64,000 nucleotides of DNA from Novosphingobium sp. Gsoil 351 (GTDB taxonomy: Bacteria > Pseudomonadota > Alphaproteobacteria > Sphingomonadales > Sphingomonadaceae), in assembly GCF_009707465.1 (NCBI RefSeq), contig NZ_CP046120.1, forward strand, positions 3,315,501 to 3,379,500, given 5' to 3'. This document shows, one piece after another, positions 52,078-60,647 of the stretch. Each line of letters begins with the position of its first letter. The stretch's first letter is position 1. The translations under genes and the position numbers were made by a program. The notes beneath the pieces are model-generated. The model searched no databases. It was not told where the DNA came from and was given only the letters and a program-made list of their open reading frames with translations.

Positions 52078-53435
52078 GCGCAACCGTGGCAGAACGGCTT
52101 GCCGCGTTCCTGGCCGATCGCGACCAGGTCACCGACGCCATCCGCCACGAGGGCAAGCGCTTGCTGTTAAACCAGCTCAAGGCGTCGGTCGGCGCGACCG
52201 CGCATCCCGCGATCCGCATCCTTCACGACTGGGCGGTTGCCGAGAACGGCGGCAGCGGCGCACACGTCCACTGGCTGGGGACCGAGACCAGCCCGCAGGC
52301 CGCGGCGATGGTCAACGGCGCGCTCTACGAAGTGCTCGATTTCCACGACACCTACATCCCGTGCTTCATGCACGCGGTTTCCGCAGTGCTGCCCGCGCTG
52401 GTCGCGCTGGCCGAAGTGCGCGGGAGCAGTGGGCGCGATTTCCTCGACGCGCTTGCGCTGGGTGTCGAGGCCGAGCTGGCGGTGGCGACGATCCTGATGC
52501 CCACGGCCTATTATCGCGGCGCGGTGCCGGCCGGCCTGACGGGCGGGATCGGCGCCGCGGCGGGGTGCAGCGTGCTCGCCGGGCTCGACCGCTCCACCAC
52601 CGTCAACTCGCTAGGGGTCGCGATGTGCAGCGCCTTCGGGCTCTACGCCTCGGTCGGCAGCATGACGCTGTCGTACATCACGGGAGCGACCGCGCGGTCG
52701 GGGCTGTCGGCGTTCCAGTTGGCAGAGCGCGGCTTCACCGCTCCCGCCACTGCGTTTGAAGGCGACCGCGGCATGTTCCAGGCGCACTGCGACGAGAACC
52801 GCGCGAAGATCGACACGGTGCTGGACGGAATAGGCAGCGGCGAATGGCGCCTGTTCGGCCAAACCTACAAAGTCGTGCCGACCGAGACGATCACCCACGG
52901 CCCGGTCGAATGCGTGCTGGCGCTGCTGCCGCGCGCGAATGGCCGAACGGTCGAGCGCATGACCTTCCGGGTCAACCCGCTGGTCCGCGACATCGCCGAC
53001 GAACGCCGCGCACGCTTCGGCGCGCCGAGCAGCGAGAGCGAGGCGACCTTCGACTTGCGCCACTGCGCCGCCGCCGCCTGGCTGCGCGGCCGCTTCACCA
53101 CCGCCGAGACCACGCCGGACTGCTACACCGACCCCGCGGTGCTCGCCCTGCGCGACCGCATCGACCTGATCGCCGACGAGGCGCGGCCGACCTTCGAAGG
53201 CTGCTCGCTGGAGATCGCGTTCAACGACGGCAGCTGCGAGGCGCACAACGTCGACAACTTCCTCGGCACGCCCGGTGCTCGGGTGCCCGACGCGAAGCTT
53301 GCTGATTTGCTAAGCCAGTACGCTCAAGGGGTGCTCCCTAATGGCCGCGCCGCGCAGATCGCAGACGCGGTGTGGGCTCTGGATGCTGCGCCGGATCTGT
53401 CCGGGCTGATCAGCTTGTTGAGGACCGACGCATGA
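52074..53435 (+). CDS. MmgE/PrpD family protein
   Basis: A 453-residue protein with a GTG start (52074) overlapping the previous stop. The family fold is shown by LNQLKASVGATAHPAIRIL, MVNGALYEVLDFHDTYIPCFMHAVSAVLPALVAL, GVEAELAVATIL, AFQLAERGFTAPATAFEGDRGMFQ and NPLVRDIADERRARFG. MmgE/PrpD members are 2-methylcitrate dehydratases, cis-aconitate decarboxylases and imino-disuccinate-type isomerases acting on branched carboxylates. No methylcitrate genes are nearby, so a different carboxylate is likely, perhaps the acid released by the next gene's hydrolase. Confidence 0.92.
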   Translation: MSATVAERLAAFLADRDQVTDAIRHEGKRLLLNQLKASVGATAHPAIRILHDWAVAENGGSGAHVHWLGTETSPQAAAMVNGALYEVLDFHDTYIPCFMHAVSAVLPALVALAEVRGSSGRDFLDALALGVEAELAVATILMPTAYYRGAVPAGLTGGIGAAAGCSVLAGLDRSTTVNSLGVAMCSAFGLYASVGSMTLSYITGATARSGLSAFQLAERGFTAPATAFEGDRGMFQAHCDENRAKIDTVLDGIGSGEWRLFGQTYKVVPTETITHGPVECVLALLPRANGRTVERMTFRVNPLVRDIADERRARFGAPSSESEATFDLRHCAAAAWLRGRFTTAETTPDCYTDPAVLALRDRIDLIADEARPTFEGCSLEIAFNDGSCEAHNVDNFLGTPGARVPDAKLADLLSQYAQGVLPNGRAAQIADAVWALDAAPDLSGLISLLRTDA

Positions 53436-54244
53436 CCACCGTCAAACTGCCCGGCGGCGAAACCATCTGGTACAAGACCACGGGGACCGGTGCGCCGTTC
53501 CTTCAGATCCACGGCTCCGCCTTCGGCCACAAGAACTTCGCGGCGATGACTCCGCTGATGGCCGAACACTTCGAAGTGATCGATTTCGATCTGCCGGGTT
53601 ATGGACAAAGCGTCGGCGCGGATGTCCGCCCTGGTGGAATGGCCGGGCTGGCCGAGCTGGTGTTCGAGTTTCTTGCCGCGGTAGGCTACGAACGGGTCAA
53701 TCTCCACGGCACCTCGTTTGGCGCGATGATCGGGCTGTCGCTCGCCGCCGCACATCCCGAGGTCATCGACAAGCTGGTGCTCAGTTGCTTCCTCGCGCGC
53801 TACGATCTCGCCGCGCGGATGATGCGCAAGACCTGGAAGCGCGCCGCGCTGGACAGCGGGATGGATGCGGTGACCGACCTCACTTCGGTGGCCGGCTTCG
53901 CCCGCGGCTATTACGAACGGGCGGAGGCCCAGGCACAATTCGATGAGATGTATCTCGCCTTCGCCGCGACCAAGCCCGAGGCGTTCGTGGCGGGGACGCA
54001 GATCATCGAGGGCACCGACCTCGAACCGTTGCTGCCGAACGTGAAGGCGCCGACGCTGCTGCTGGCGGGCAAGGAAGACAACATGACCCCGTTCAACCCC
54101 GCGCCCAGCGGCTGCGGTTTCGCCACCATCGCCCAGGTTATCCCCGGCGCGGAGTTGCACGTTCTCGACGATTGCGGGCACTATCTGGTGCTCGAACAAC
54201 CCGAGGAAGCAACCCGGCTGATCGTCGATTTCGTCAATCGATAG
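53432..54244 (+). CDS. Alpha/beta hydrolase (enol-lactonase/esterase-like)
   Basis: A 270-residue cytoplasmic hydrolase, start MTTVKLPGGETIWYKTTG overlapping the PrpD stop (ATGA). The canonical triad is visible: Ser in the elbow LHGTSFGAMIGLS, Asp in LLAGKEDNMTPFN and His in LDDCGHYLVLEQP; the oxyanion motif is FLQIHGSAFGH. It resembles 3-oxoadipate enol-lactonase and C-C bond hydrolases. Being coupled to MmgE/PrpD and EthD genes, it may act on a ring-cleavage product or ester. It converges with the amidase gene, overlapping it by about 11 bp. Confidence 0.91.
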   Translation: MTTVKLPGGETIWYKTTGTGAPFLQIHGSAFGHKNFAAMTPLMAEHFEVIDFDLPGYGQSVGADVRPGGMAGLAELVFEFLAAVGYERVNLHGTSFGAMIGLSLAAAHPEVIDKLVLSCFLARYDLAARMMRKTWKRAALDSGMDAVTDLTSVAGFARGYYERAEAQAQFDEMYLAFAATKPEAFVAGTQIIEGTDLEPLLPNVKAPTLLLAGKEDNMTPFNPAPSGCGFATIAQVIPGAELHVLDDCGHYLVLEQPEEATRLIVDFVNR

Positions 54245-55722
54245 GCGGGCGCAGCGGACCGCCCATCGCCCGCTCCCAGCGCTCCGCCACTTGCAGCAGC
54301 GCAGCTTCCTCCCCGCACCGCGCCACCAGTTGCAACGACAGTGGCAGGCCCTCGCTCGATAGCCCGGCCATCATCGCCAAGGCCGGGTGGCCGGTGACGT
54401 TGAAGGGCGTGCGCGCCTGGCTGAGGTAAGTCGATCCGATCGCTGCGTCGTCATCGATCCGGCAGGGCGGGGTCATGCTGCTCGCGGTGAGCAGTACGTC
54501 GAACTCGGCGAAACGCGCCTCGACCGAGGCGGTCAATGTCGCCTGCAAGCGGCGAGCTGTGAGATAGTCTGTGGACGATACGAACTCGCCGGGCAGTAGT
54601 GCATCGCGGGTGCGTCGAGCGAACCTCTCGGGGCGGTTTCGCAGGTCGTGGGCGTGATAGGCGTAGCCTTCGGCCTGGAGGATGACCCGGTTGACCAGCG
54701 AGAACTCGCCAAGTGGCGGTAGCTCGGCTTCTCTCGCACTCAGTGCCTGAGCGGCCCGGTCGAGCGCGACGGCGACCTCCGGCTCGGCGGGCAGATCGAC
54801 GGTGTGGAAATGGCGGACATAGCCGATCCGAAGCTGGGTAGTCGCGCCGAGTGAACCGGGTGCAAGAGCCTCCAGCGCGATCCGCACATCGTCTGCGCTG
54901 CGGCCCAGGATGCCGACGTGATCGAGCGACCACGACAGAGGGACCACCCCAACGGTCGACAGCAACCCCCGTGTCGGCTTGAGCCCGACGATCCCGCAGG
55001 CGCTCGCCGGGTTGCGCACCGAGCCGGCGGTGTCGGTGCCGATGGCAAGCGGGATCAGCCCGGCGGCGACCGCCGCTCCCGCGCCCGACGATGAGCCGCC
55101 GGGATGGTGTGCGGGGTTCCAAGGATTGCGCGCCGGGGGAAAGGGCAGGTCGAACGAGGGGCCACCGATCGCGAACTCGTGCGTCGCGAGCTTGCCGACG
55201 ATGATCGCCCCGGCTTCGCGTAATGCGGCGACGACGGGCGCGTCTTGCACCGCGTTATGGCCGATCCGCAGCCGCGAATGGCAGGTCGTCGGCATGCCGG
55301 CGACGTCGACGACGTCCTTGATCCCGACCGGGACGCCGAACAGAGACCCGCGCGGCAGCCCCGGATCGCGTGCCGCCGCGCGCGCCTTCGGCATCGAGAT
55401 GGACGAAGGCGTTGAGCTGGGGGTCGAGCCGCGCGATGCGTTCGAGTAGCGCCTCGATCAGCGAAGCGGGGGTCGCCACGCCGCTGCGATAGGCCGCGGC
55501 GATCCCGGCCACGCTCCACCACCCAGGCTCGCCGGTGGGCGGCGCAACGATAGTGGGAGATGGTGGCGGTGTCGCACACGCGGCCCGGGTTGAAGCCGAC
55601 AACGCGGCCGGCGCTTGGCCGCGCGGAACGGCCAGTTCGCGCAGCGCCGCGCTTTGCGTTTGCGCCAGGGTGGCCGCCGCCGCTCGTTCCGCCGTCAGGT
55701 CCATCGCCGGGATGTCGAGCAT
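54234..55722 (-). pseudogene. Amidase-signature hydrolase, frame broken in a GC dinucleotide run
   Basis: An approximately 495-residue amidase if restored. The signature Ser-cisSer-Lys triad lies in VGIKDVVDVAGM (Lys) and PGGSSSGAGAAVAAG plus GTDTAGSVRNPASACG (the two Ser). The N-terminal part, MLDIPAMDLTAERAAAATLA to LDPQLNAFVHLDAEGA, is in one frame; from AAARDPGLPRGSLFG on it is in another. The break is at about 55378-55386 in a CGCGCGCG run: one base too many or two too few. The family cleaves amides, carbamates and related bonds. It is transcribed alone on minus, divergent from the acyl-CoA dehydrogenase. Confidence 0.82.
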
Positions 55723-55815
55723 CGCCCGCCGCGCGGCAAGGACTATGCGTCGATTGCAAGCCGCGTTGCCCTAGCGGTACTTTCGCGCAAGGCACTTGCA
55801 GGGTAGGCGGGCGAC

Positions 55816-56973
55816 ATGAACGATGGCGAGACATATTCCGAAATCCGCGAATCGGTGCGGCGGCTGTGCGCCGACTTCCCAGGGACCTATTGGCAGGCCA
55901 AGGACCGCGACCGCGCCTATCCGACCGAATTCGTGCGCACCCTGACTGAGGCCGGGTTTCTCTCGGTGCTGATTCCCGAGGAGTATGGCGGTTCGGGCTT
56001 GGGTCTGGGCGCGGCGACCGCGATCCTCGAGGAAATCCATCGCAGCGGATGCAACGGCGGCGCGTGTCACGCCCAGATGTACGTGATGGGCACCGTGCTC
56101 AAGCACGGCAGCGACGCACAGAAGGCGCAGTATCTGCCCGCGGTCGCCACGGGCGAGCTGCGACTCCAGGCGTTCGGGGTGACCGAGCCGACCAGCGGCA
56201 CCGACACCACCCGCATTCGCACTTTCGCGCGCAAGGATGGCGACGACTATGTTGTCTCCGGCCAGAAGATCTGGATCAGCCGCGCCGAGCATTCCGATCT
56301 GATGGTCCTGCTGGTGCGCACCACCCCGCGCGAGGACTGCGCGAAATCCTCCGATGGGATGAGCGTGCTGCTGGTGGACATGCGCCAGGCGGTCGGCAAC
56401 GGGCTAACGATCCGGCCGATTCGCACGATGCTCAACCACGCCACCACTGAGCTGTTCTTTGACGATCTGCGCGTCCCCGCCGCCAACCTGATCGGCGAGG
56501 AGGGCAAGGGCTTCCGCTACATCCTGTCAGGCATGAACGCTGAGCGCATCCTTATCGCCAGTGAGTGCATCGGGGACGGGCGGTTCTTCATCGACAAGGC
56601 CAGCGCCTATGCCAGCGAGCGCCATGTGTTCGGCCGCCCGATCGGCGAGAACCAGGGCATCCAGTTCCCGATCGCACGCGCTCACGTGCAACTAACCGCA
56701 GCCTCGCTCATGGTCGACAAGGCGGCCGCCATGTTCGATGCCGGGGAACCATGCGGGACCGAGGCCAACATGGCCAAGATGCTCGCGTCGGAGGCGAGCT
56801 GGTACGCGGCCGACCAATGCATCCAGACCCACGGCGGATTCGGCTTCGCAGAGGAATACGACATCGAGCGCAAGTTCCGCGAGACCCGGCTTTACCAGGT
56901 GGCGCCGATCAGCACGAACCTGATCCTCAGCCATGTCGCCACCCACGCGCTGAAGATGCCCAAGTCCTTCTGA
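55816..56973 (+). CDS. Acyl-CoA dehydrogenase
   Basis: A 385-residue flavoprotein that introduces a double bond next to the CoA thioester. Landmarks are IPEEYGGSGLGLGAATAILEE, AFGVTEPTSGTDTTRIRTFA, VSGQKIWISRAEHSDLMVLL and CIQTHGGFGFAEEYDIERKFRETRLY. The usual EGT catalytic Glu near the C-terminus is replaced (LYQVAPISTNLIL). A Glu at 243 in SGMNAERILIAS matches the isovaleryl-CoA dehydrogenase position, so activity is still expected. It is coupled (TGATG) to a class III CoA-transferase, which suggests CoA activation of a free acid followed by dehydrogenation. Confidence 0.94.
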   Translation: MNDGETYSEIRESVRRLCADFPGTYWQAKDRDRAYPTEFVRTLTEAGFLSVLIPEEYGGSGLGLGAATAILEEIHRSGCNGGACHAQMYVMGTVLKHGSDAQKAQYLPAVATGELRLQAFGVTEPTSGTDTTRIRTFARKDGDDYVVSGQKIWISRAEHSDLMVLLVRTTPREDCAKSSDGMSVLLVDMRQAVGNGLTIRPIRTMLNHATTELFFDDLRVPAANLIGEEGKGFRYILSGMNAERILIASECIGDGRFFIDKASAYASERHVFGRPIGENQGIQFPIARAHVQLTAASLMVDKAAAMFDAGEPCGTEANMAKMLASEASWYAADQCIQTHGGFGFAEEYDIERKFRETRLYQVAPISTNLILSHVATHALKMPKSF

Positions 56974-58115
56974 TGCCAAATACGTCCAACGCGCTGGACG
57001 GAGTGCTGGTGATCGCGCTGGAGCAGGCGGTCGCCGCGCCGCTATGCACCGCACGCTTGGCCGAGGGTGGGGCCCGGGTGATCAAGATCGAGCGCGCAGA
57101 GGGCGATTTCGCGCGCGGCTACGATCACGTGGTCAATGGCGACAGCGCCTATTTCGTGTGGCTCAACCGCGGCAAGGAGTCGCTGGTCCTCGACATCAAG
57201 CAGGCCGCGGACGCGGCGCTGCTGGCCAGGCTGCTCGCGCGCGCCGACGTGTTTGTCCAGAACCTCGCGCCTGGCGCGGCGGCGCGATCGGGCTTCGGCG
57301 CCGCCGAGCTGCGCGCGCGGCACCCGCGGCTGATCACTTGCGATATTTCGGGCTACGGCTCGGCCGGTCCGGCGCGCGAGATGAAAGCCTACGACCTGCT
57401 GATTCAGTGTGAAAGCGGGCTCGCCTCGGTCACCGGCAGCGCGGATTCGCCGGGGCGGGTCGGAGTCTCCGCCGCCGATATCGCCTGCGGGATGAACGCT
57501 CATGCGGCGATTCTCGAAGCGTTGATCGCACGCGAACGCAGCGGCGAGGGCGCGGCGATCGAGGTCTCGCTGTTCGATTCGATCGCCGACTGGATGACGG
57601 TTCCGCTGCTCCATCACGACTATGCGGGCACGGCGCCCCGCCGGGTCGGACTCAAGCACCCCTCGATCGCGCCCTATGGCGCATTTGCGTGTAGGGACGG
57701 GCGCGAGATCGTGATCGCCGTGCAGAACGAGCGCGAATGGCGGCGGCTATGCGAAACGGTCCTCGGCGACGAATCGATCGCTGGTGATCCGCGGTTCGCC
57801 GGGAACGCCGCGCGCGTCGCCAATCGTCCCCAGGTGGATGCGATCGTCGCCGCGGCGTTGGCCGGATTCGGCCACGACGAGGCGGTCGCGCGGCTGCAAG
57901 TTGCGGACATCGCTTACGGCTCGGTCAACGGAGTCGGCGATCTGTCCCGCCACAGCCAGTTGCGGCGGATCGAAGTCAAGTCTCCCGGAGGCAGTGTCGC
58001 AATGCCCGCTCCTCCGGCGATTTTCGATGCGATCCGGCGTGGGGTAGGCGCCGTCCCGGGGCTCGGCGAGCATAGCGCAGCCCTCCGCAGCGAGTTTGGA
58101 GGCGCCATCGAATAG
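56973..58115 (+). CDS. Class III (CaiB/BaiF) CoA-transferase
   Basis: A 380-residue protein; the ATG at 56973 shares a base with the acyl-CoA dehydrogenase stop. The family opening LDGVLVIALEQAVAAPLCTARLAEGGARVIKIER, VWLNRGKESLVLDIKQ, the catalytic Asp segment MKAYDLLIQCESGLASVTG and GEGAAIEVSLFDSIADWM are all present. Members transfer CoA between acids by a glutamyl/aspartyl-CoA anhydride mechanism; some are racemases. It probably makes the CoA ester for the upstream dehydrogenase. The LysR gene follows after 75 bp. Confidence 0.94.
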   Translation: MPNTSNALDGVLVIALEQAVAAPLCTARLAEGGARVIKIERAEGDFARGYDHVVNGDSAYFVWLNRGKESLVLDIKQAADAALLARLLARADVFVQNLAPGAAARSGFGAAELRARHPRLITCDISGYGSAGPAREMKAYDLLIQCESGLASVTGSADSPGRVGVSAADIACGMNAHAAILEALIARERSGEGAAIEVSLFDSIADWMTVPLLHHDYAGTAPRRVGLKHPSIAPYGAFACRDGREIVIAVQNEREWRRLCETVLGDESIAGDPRFAGNAARVANRPQVDAIVAAALAGFGHDEAVARLQVADIAYGSVNGVGDLSRHSQLRRIEVKSPGGSVAMPAPPAIFDAIRRGVGAVPGLGEHSAALRSEFGGAIE

Positions 58116-58120
58116 CGCAT

Positions 58121-58160
58121 AGAGTTGACAAAATGTAATAACAATGGCGCTCTGATTGCG
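58121..58160 (+). promoter_or_regulatory. Possible LysR promoter
   Basis: The 75-bp gap before the LysR gene has TTGACA at 58125-58130 followed by an AT-rich run (AAAATGTAATAACAATGG). TTGACA matches the -35 consensus; no good -10 at 17 bp is visible, so this is tentative. Confidence 0.3.
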
Positions 58161-58190
58161 GATAACTCTGCACTCGGGAGGCGTCGAACT

Positions 58191-59105
58191 ATGGAAATTC
58201 AACAATTGAGGCACCTGATGGCTGCGGTTGAGCATCGCAACCTGCTCAAGGCGGCGGATAAGACCTTCATTTCGCAGTCGGGGCTGAGCCGCAGCATAAA
58301 GAGCCTCGAGCATAGGCTCGGGGTGCCCTTGCTGATCCGAGGGCCCAAAGGGGTCGAGCCGACGGTCTATGGCCAAAGCGTGCTGCGCCGCGCGAAGGTG
58401 ATACTCAACGAAGTCGCCAAGTCGATCCAGGAGGTCCGCGCGATCGAACAGGCGCGGGTTGGCGAAGTGACTTTCGGGATCACGCCGAACTATGCGACTT
58501 ACTTGGTCCCGCAATTGCTCGCCGCGCTTCACCGCGACCGGCCCGGGCTGCGCGTCACGGTGATCACCGACGGCTTCGTCGAGCTGATCGAGCGGGTGAA
58601 GTCCGAATCGATCGATTTCGCGTTTGGCCTGATCGGCCAGGTCCGGCGCAGCGACGGGATCGTCATCGAGACGATCCGCGCCCATCGCGCCCGGGTCATG
58701 GCTGCAGCCGACCATCCCCTCGCTCGCGCCGGGGTGTGCACCAGCGAGGACCTAGCGCGCGCCGAATGGGCGATGCTTAACGGCGAGGGCGTCCAGCGTA
58801 GCTTCGGGCTGTTCTTTGAGAACCGCGGCCTGCCGGTTCCGGCGCAAGTCATGCGCTCCAACTCGATTTCGCTGGTTCGCCAGATGGTCAAGGATTCCAA
58901 TGTGCTGTCGATCTTGCCGGAGGAAGTGGTCCATGCCGACATCGAAGCGGGCGAGATCGTCGCGCTGGAGTGCGAGACCCCGGTGGAGCAGACGCGGGTT
59001 GGACTGTTTTTCCGCGAGGGCGGGTTGCTAACGCCGCAGGCCGAGCTGGTGATAGACCGCTTCCGCCGCGCGGCTAGCCCGATTGAGGAGGCGGTCGCGG
59101 CATGA
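58191..59105 (+). CDS. LysR family transcriptional regulator
   Basis: A 304-residue regulator starting at 58191 (MEIQQLRHLMAAVEHRNL) with GGGAGG in front. The N-terminal winged helix (AADKTFISQSGLSRSIKSLEHRLGVPLLIRGPKGVEPTVYG) is followed by a periplasmic-binding-protein-like effector domain (GEVTFGITPNYATYLVPQLLAAL, LINGE-like ligand loop, FFREGGLLTPQAELVIDRF). It follows the acyl-CoA dehydrogenase/CoA-transferase pair in the same direction and overlaps the DUF1838 gene (ATGA), so it probably regulates this group in response to a pathway acid or CoA ester. Confidence 0.94.
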   Translation: MEIQQLRHLMAAVEHRNLLKAADKTFISQSGLSRSIKSLEHRLGVPLLIRGPKGVEPTVYGQSVLRRAKVILNEVAKSIQEVRAIEQARVGEVTFGITPNYATYLVPQLLAALHRDRPGLRVTVITDGFVELIERVKSESIDFAFGLIGQVRRSDGIVIETIRAHRARVMAAADHPLARAGVCTSEDLARAEWAMLNGEGVQRSFGLFFENRGLPVPAQVMRSNSISLVRQMVKDSNVLSILPEEVVHADIEAGEIVALECETPVEQTRVGLFFREGGLLTPQAELVIDRFRRAASPIEEAVAA

Positions 59106-59869
59106 CTTTCGACAGTTTCGACGTCTATCGCCGAACGCTGGCTTCGCGTGACGAAACGACTAGCGCCTGGTGGTATCTCGGGACCACCACCGTCGCGGTC
59201 GATGGCCATCCCGAGATCGTCGTCAGCCATGTCGAAACCGTCATGATCTACGGTTCTCAGTCTTTGAGCGACGACAGCTTTCGCGTGCCGTGGTGGGAAA
59301 TAGGCGTATTCCGCGATGCGATCACCGGCGAGGTGCCGACAGGCTGGGTCAACCCGATCACCGGTGTCGTCATCGAGCCGGCGCAAAAGTTCGAGGAAGG
59401 CCCCTCAGGCTTCAGCATCCGCCGCAGCACTGGTGGGGCCATCGAGATGTTCGACGCGGTGCAGGCGTTCGCCTCGCTCGAATCGGGCGAGATCACCGTC
59501 GCGGAGATCGGCGAGCGGGTCTGCGTGACTCAGGTCGAGCGCAAGACCCGCTCGTTTCCCGGCAAGGATGGGATTCCCGACCTGTCGGCGGGCGAGGGCT
59601 CGCGCAGCAAGACCGTGCTGCAATGGTTTGCCGATGCGGCAGAACTTGCGGGTGACGCACCGTCAGTTCATGCGACTGGGATGTACAGCCTCGAAATCGC
59701 GACCCCCGCCTGGCTTGGCTTCGGCGACCTGCCGAGCCGGTTCATGGTCAAGGGTCTGATGGTCAAGGCGCCGCTGGAACCGCCGCTCAATCCGCGGGGA
59801 TGGGCCGATCTGCAACGGCTCTATCCGCAGTATTTCGCTAACGGACGGATCCAGCCGCGCTGGGGATGA
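59102..59869 (+). CDS. DUF1838 family protein
   Basis: A 255-residue protein of the DUF1838 family. Recognisable features are FDVYRRTLASRDETTSAWWYLGTT, NPITGVVIEPAQKFEEGP, ERKTRSFPGKDGIPDLSAGEGS and the C-terminal NPRGWADLQRLYPQYF. There is no signal peptide. The biochemical function is unknown; the family is frequent in sphingomonad and mycobacterial catabolic clusters. It is translationally coupled to LysR and overlaps the convergent alpha/beta-hydrolase gene by 32 bp. Confidence 0.85.
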   Translation: MTFDSFDVYRRTLASRDETTSAWWYLGTTTVAVDGHPEIVVSHVETVMIYGSQSLSDDSFRVPWWEIGVFRDAITGEVPTGWVNPITGVVIEPAQKFEEGPSGFSIRRSTGGAIEMFDAVQAFASLESGEITVAEIGERVCVTQVERKTRSFPGKDGIPDLSAGEGSRSKTVLQWFADAAELAGDAPSVHATGMYSLEIATPAWLGFGDLPSRFMVKGLMVKAPLEPPLNPRGWADLQRLYPQYFANGRIQPRWG

Positions 59870-60647
59870 GCGCGGCGAGCGCCACGGCCTCGCATTCGAG
59901 CGCCGCGCCGGCGAGTTCGGGCAATTCGATCAGGCGGACGCGGGGGATCAGCCCGGCGGCGATCCGCGATGCTTCGGCAAGATGGCCCGCAGGATTGAGA
60001 ACTGTCACGCTCTGGGTCAGCCGGGCGAGGCTTTCCTCGAGGTCGTAGGCAAACAGTGCTCTGTGAGCGCGCGCGCCGTCCGGCCAGGCCTTGAGTTCAT
60101 CGACGAAGTTCTCGAACCCGCGCCGCAGCGAGAGTCCTTGGGGGCGATCGGAAACCAGGTATGCCCAGCGCTCAGCGAACTGATCGAGTGAAGGTTCGAG
60201 CAGATGGGCGGTGCACAGTCTTGCCTTCCACTGCTCGAAATTGAGTGCACGAAAATGGGGGATGCCCATGAACGTCAGTTGCCCGACACGGCGTGGCAGG
60301 AGCAGCGCCAGTTCGGCGGCGATCGCCACCCCGGTGTGATAACCGAACAGGTCGACCCGCGGGGTCTCGATCGCCTCTCCGATCATCCGCGCATAGCAGG
60401 AAATATTGGGCGTGACGGCGGGCGGATCGGAATCGCCATAGCCGGGCAGGTCGATCGCCAGCACGTGGCGATTGTCCCCGAACGCCCGCATCAGCGGATC
60501 GAATTGGCGCGACGAGTAGGCGGTGGCGTGGAGGCAGACGAGCGGTGTGCCGCCCGCGTTCCAGCCCGATTCGCGCGCGTGGATCTGGCGCTGTCCGGCA
60601 GCGAGATAGCGTTTGCGGATCATGGCCTCGGCCTTGCGCAATGCCAT
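59838..60647 (-). CDS. Alpha/beta-hydrolase-fold protein with His at the nucleophile position
   Basis: A 269-residue protein; the ATG at 60647 shares a base with the upstream hydrolase stop (TGATG). The fold is clear (LVCLHATAYSSRQFDPLMRA, LAIDLPGYGDSDPP), but the nucleophile elbow reads LFGYHTGVAIAAELA, with His instead of Ser, as in domain 1 of the protein at 46145-47836. The C-terminal His motif is not obvious. It may be a lyase or oxygenase-like member rather than an esterase. It lies last in an operon with a canonical hydrolase and an alcohol dehydrogenase. Confidence 0.87.
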   Translation of the reverse strand: MALRKAEAMIRKRYLAAGQRQIHARESGWNAGGTPLVCLHATAYSSRQFDPLMRAFGDNRHVLAIDLPGYGDSDPPAVTPNISCYARMIGEAIETPRVDLFGYHTGVAIAAELALLLPRRVGQLTFMGIPHFRALNFEQWKARLCTAHLLEPSLDQFAERWAYLVSDRPQGLSLRRGFENFVDELKAWPDGARAHRALFAYDLEESLARLTQSVTVLNPAGHLAEASRIAAGLIPRVRLIELPELAGAALECEAVALAALIPSAAGSVR

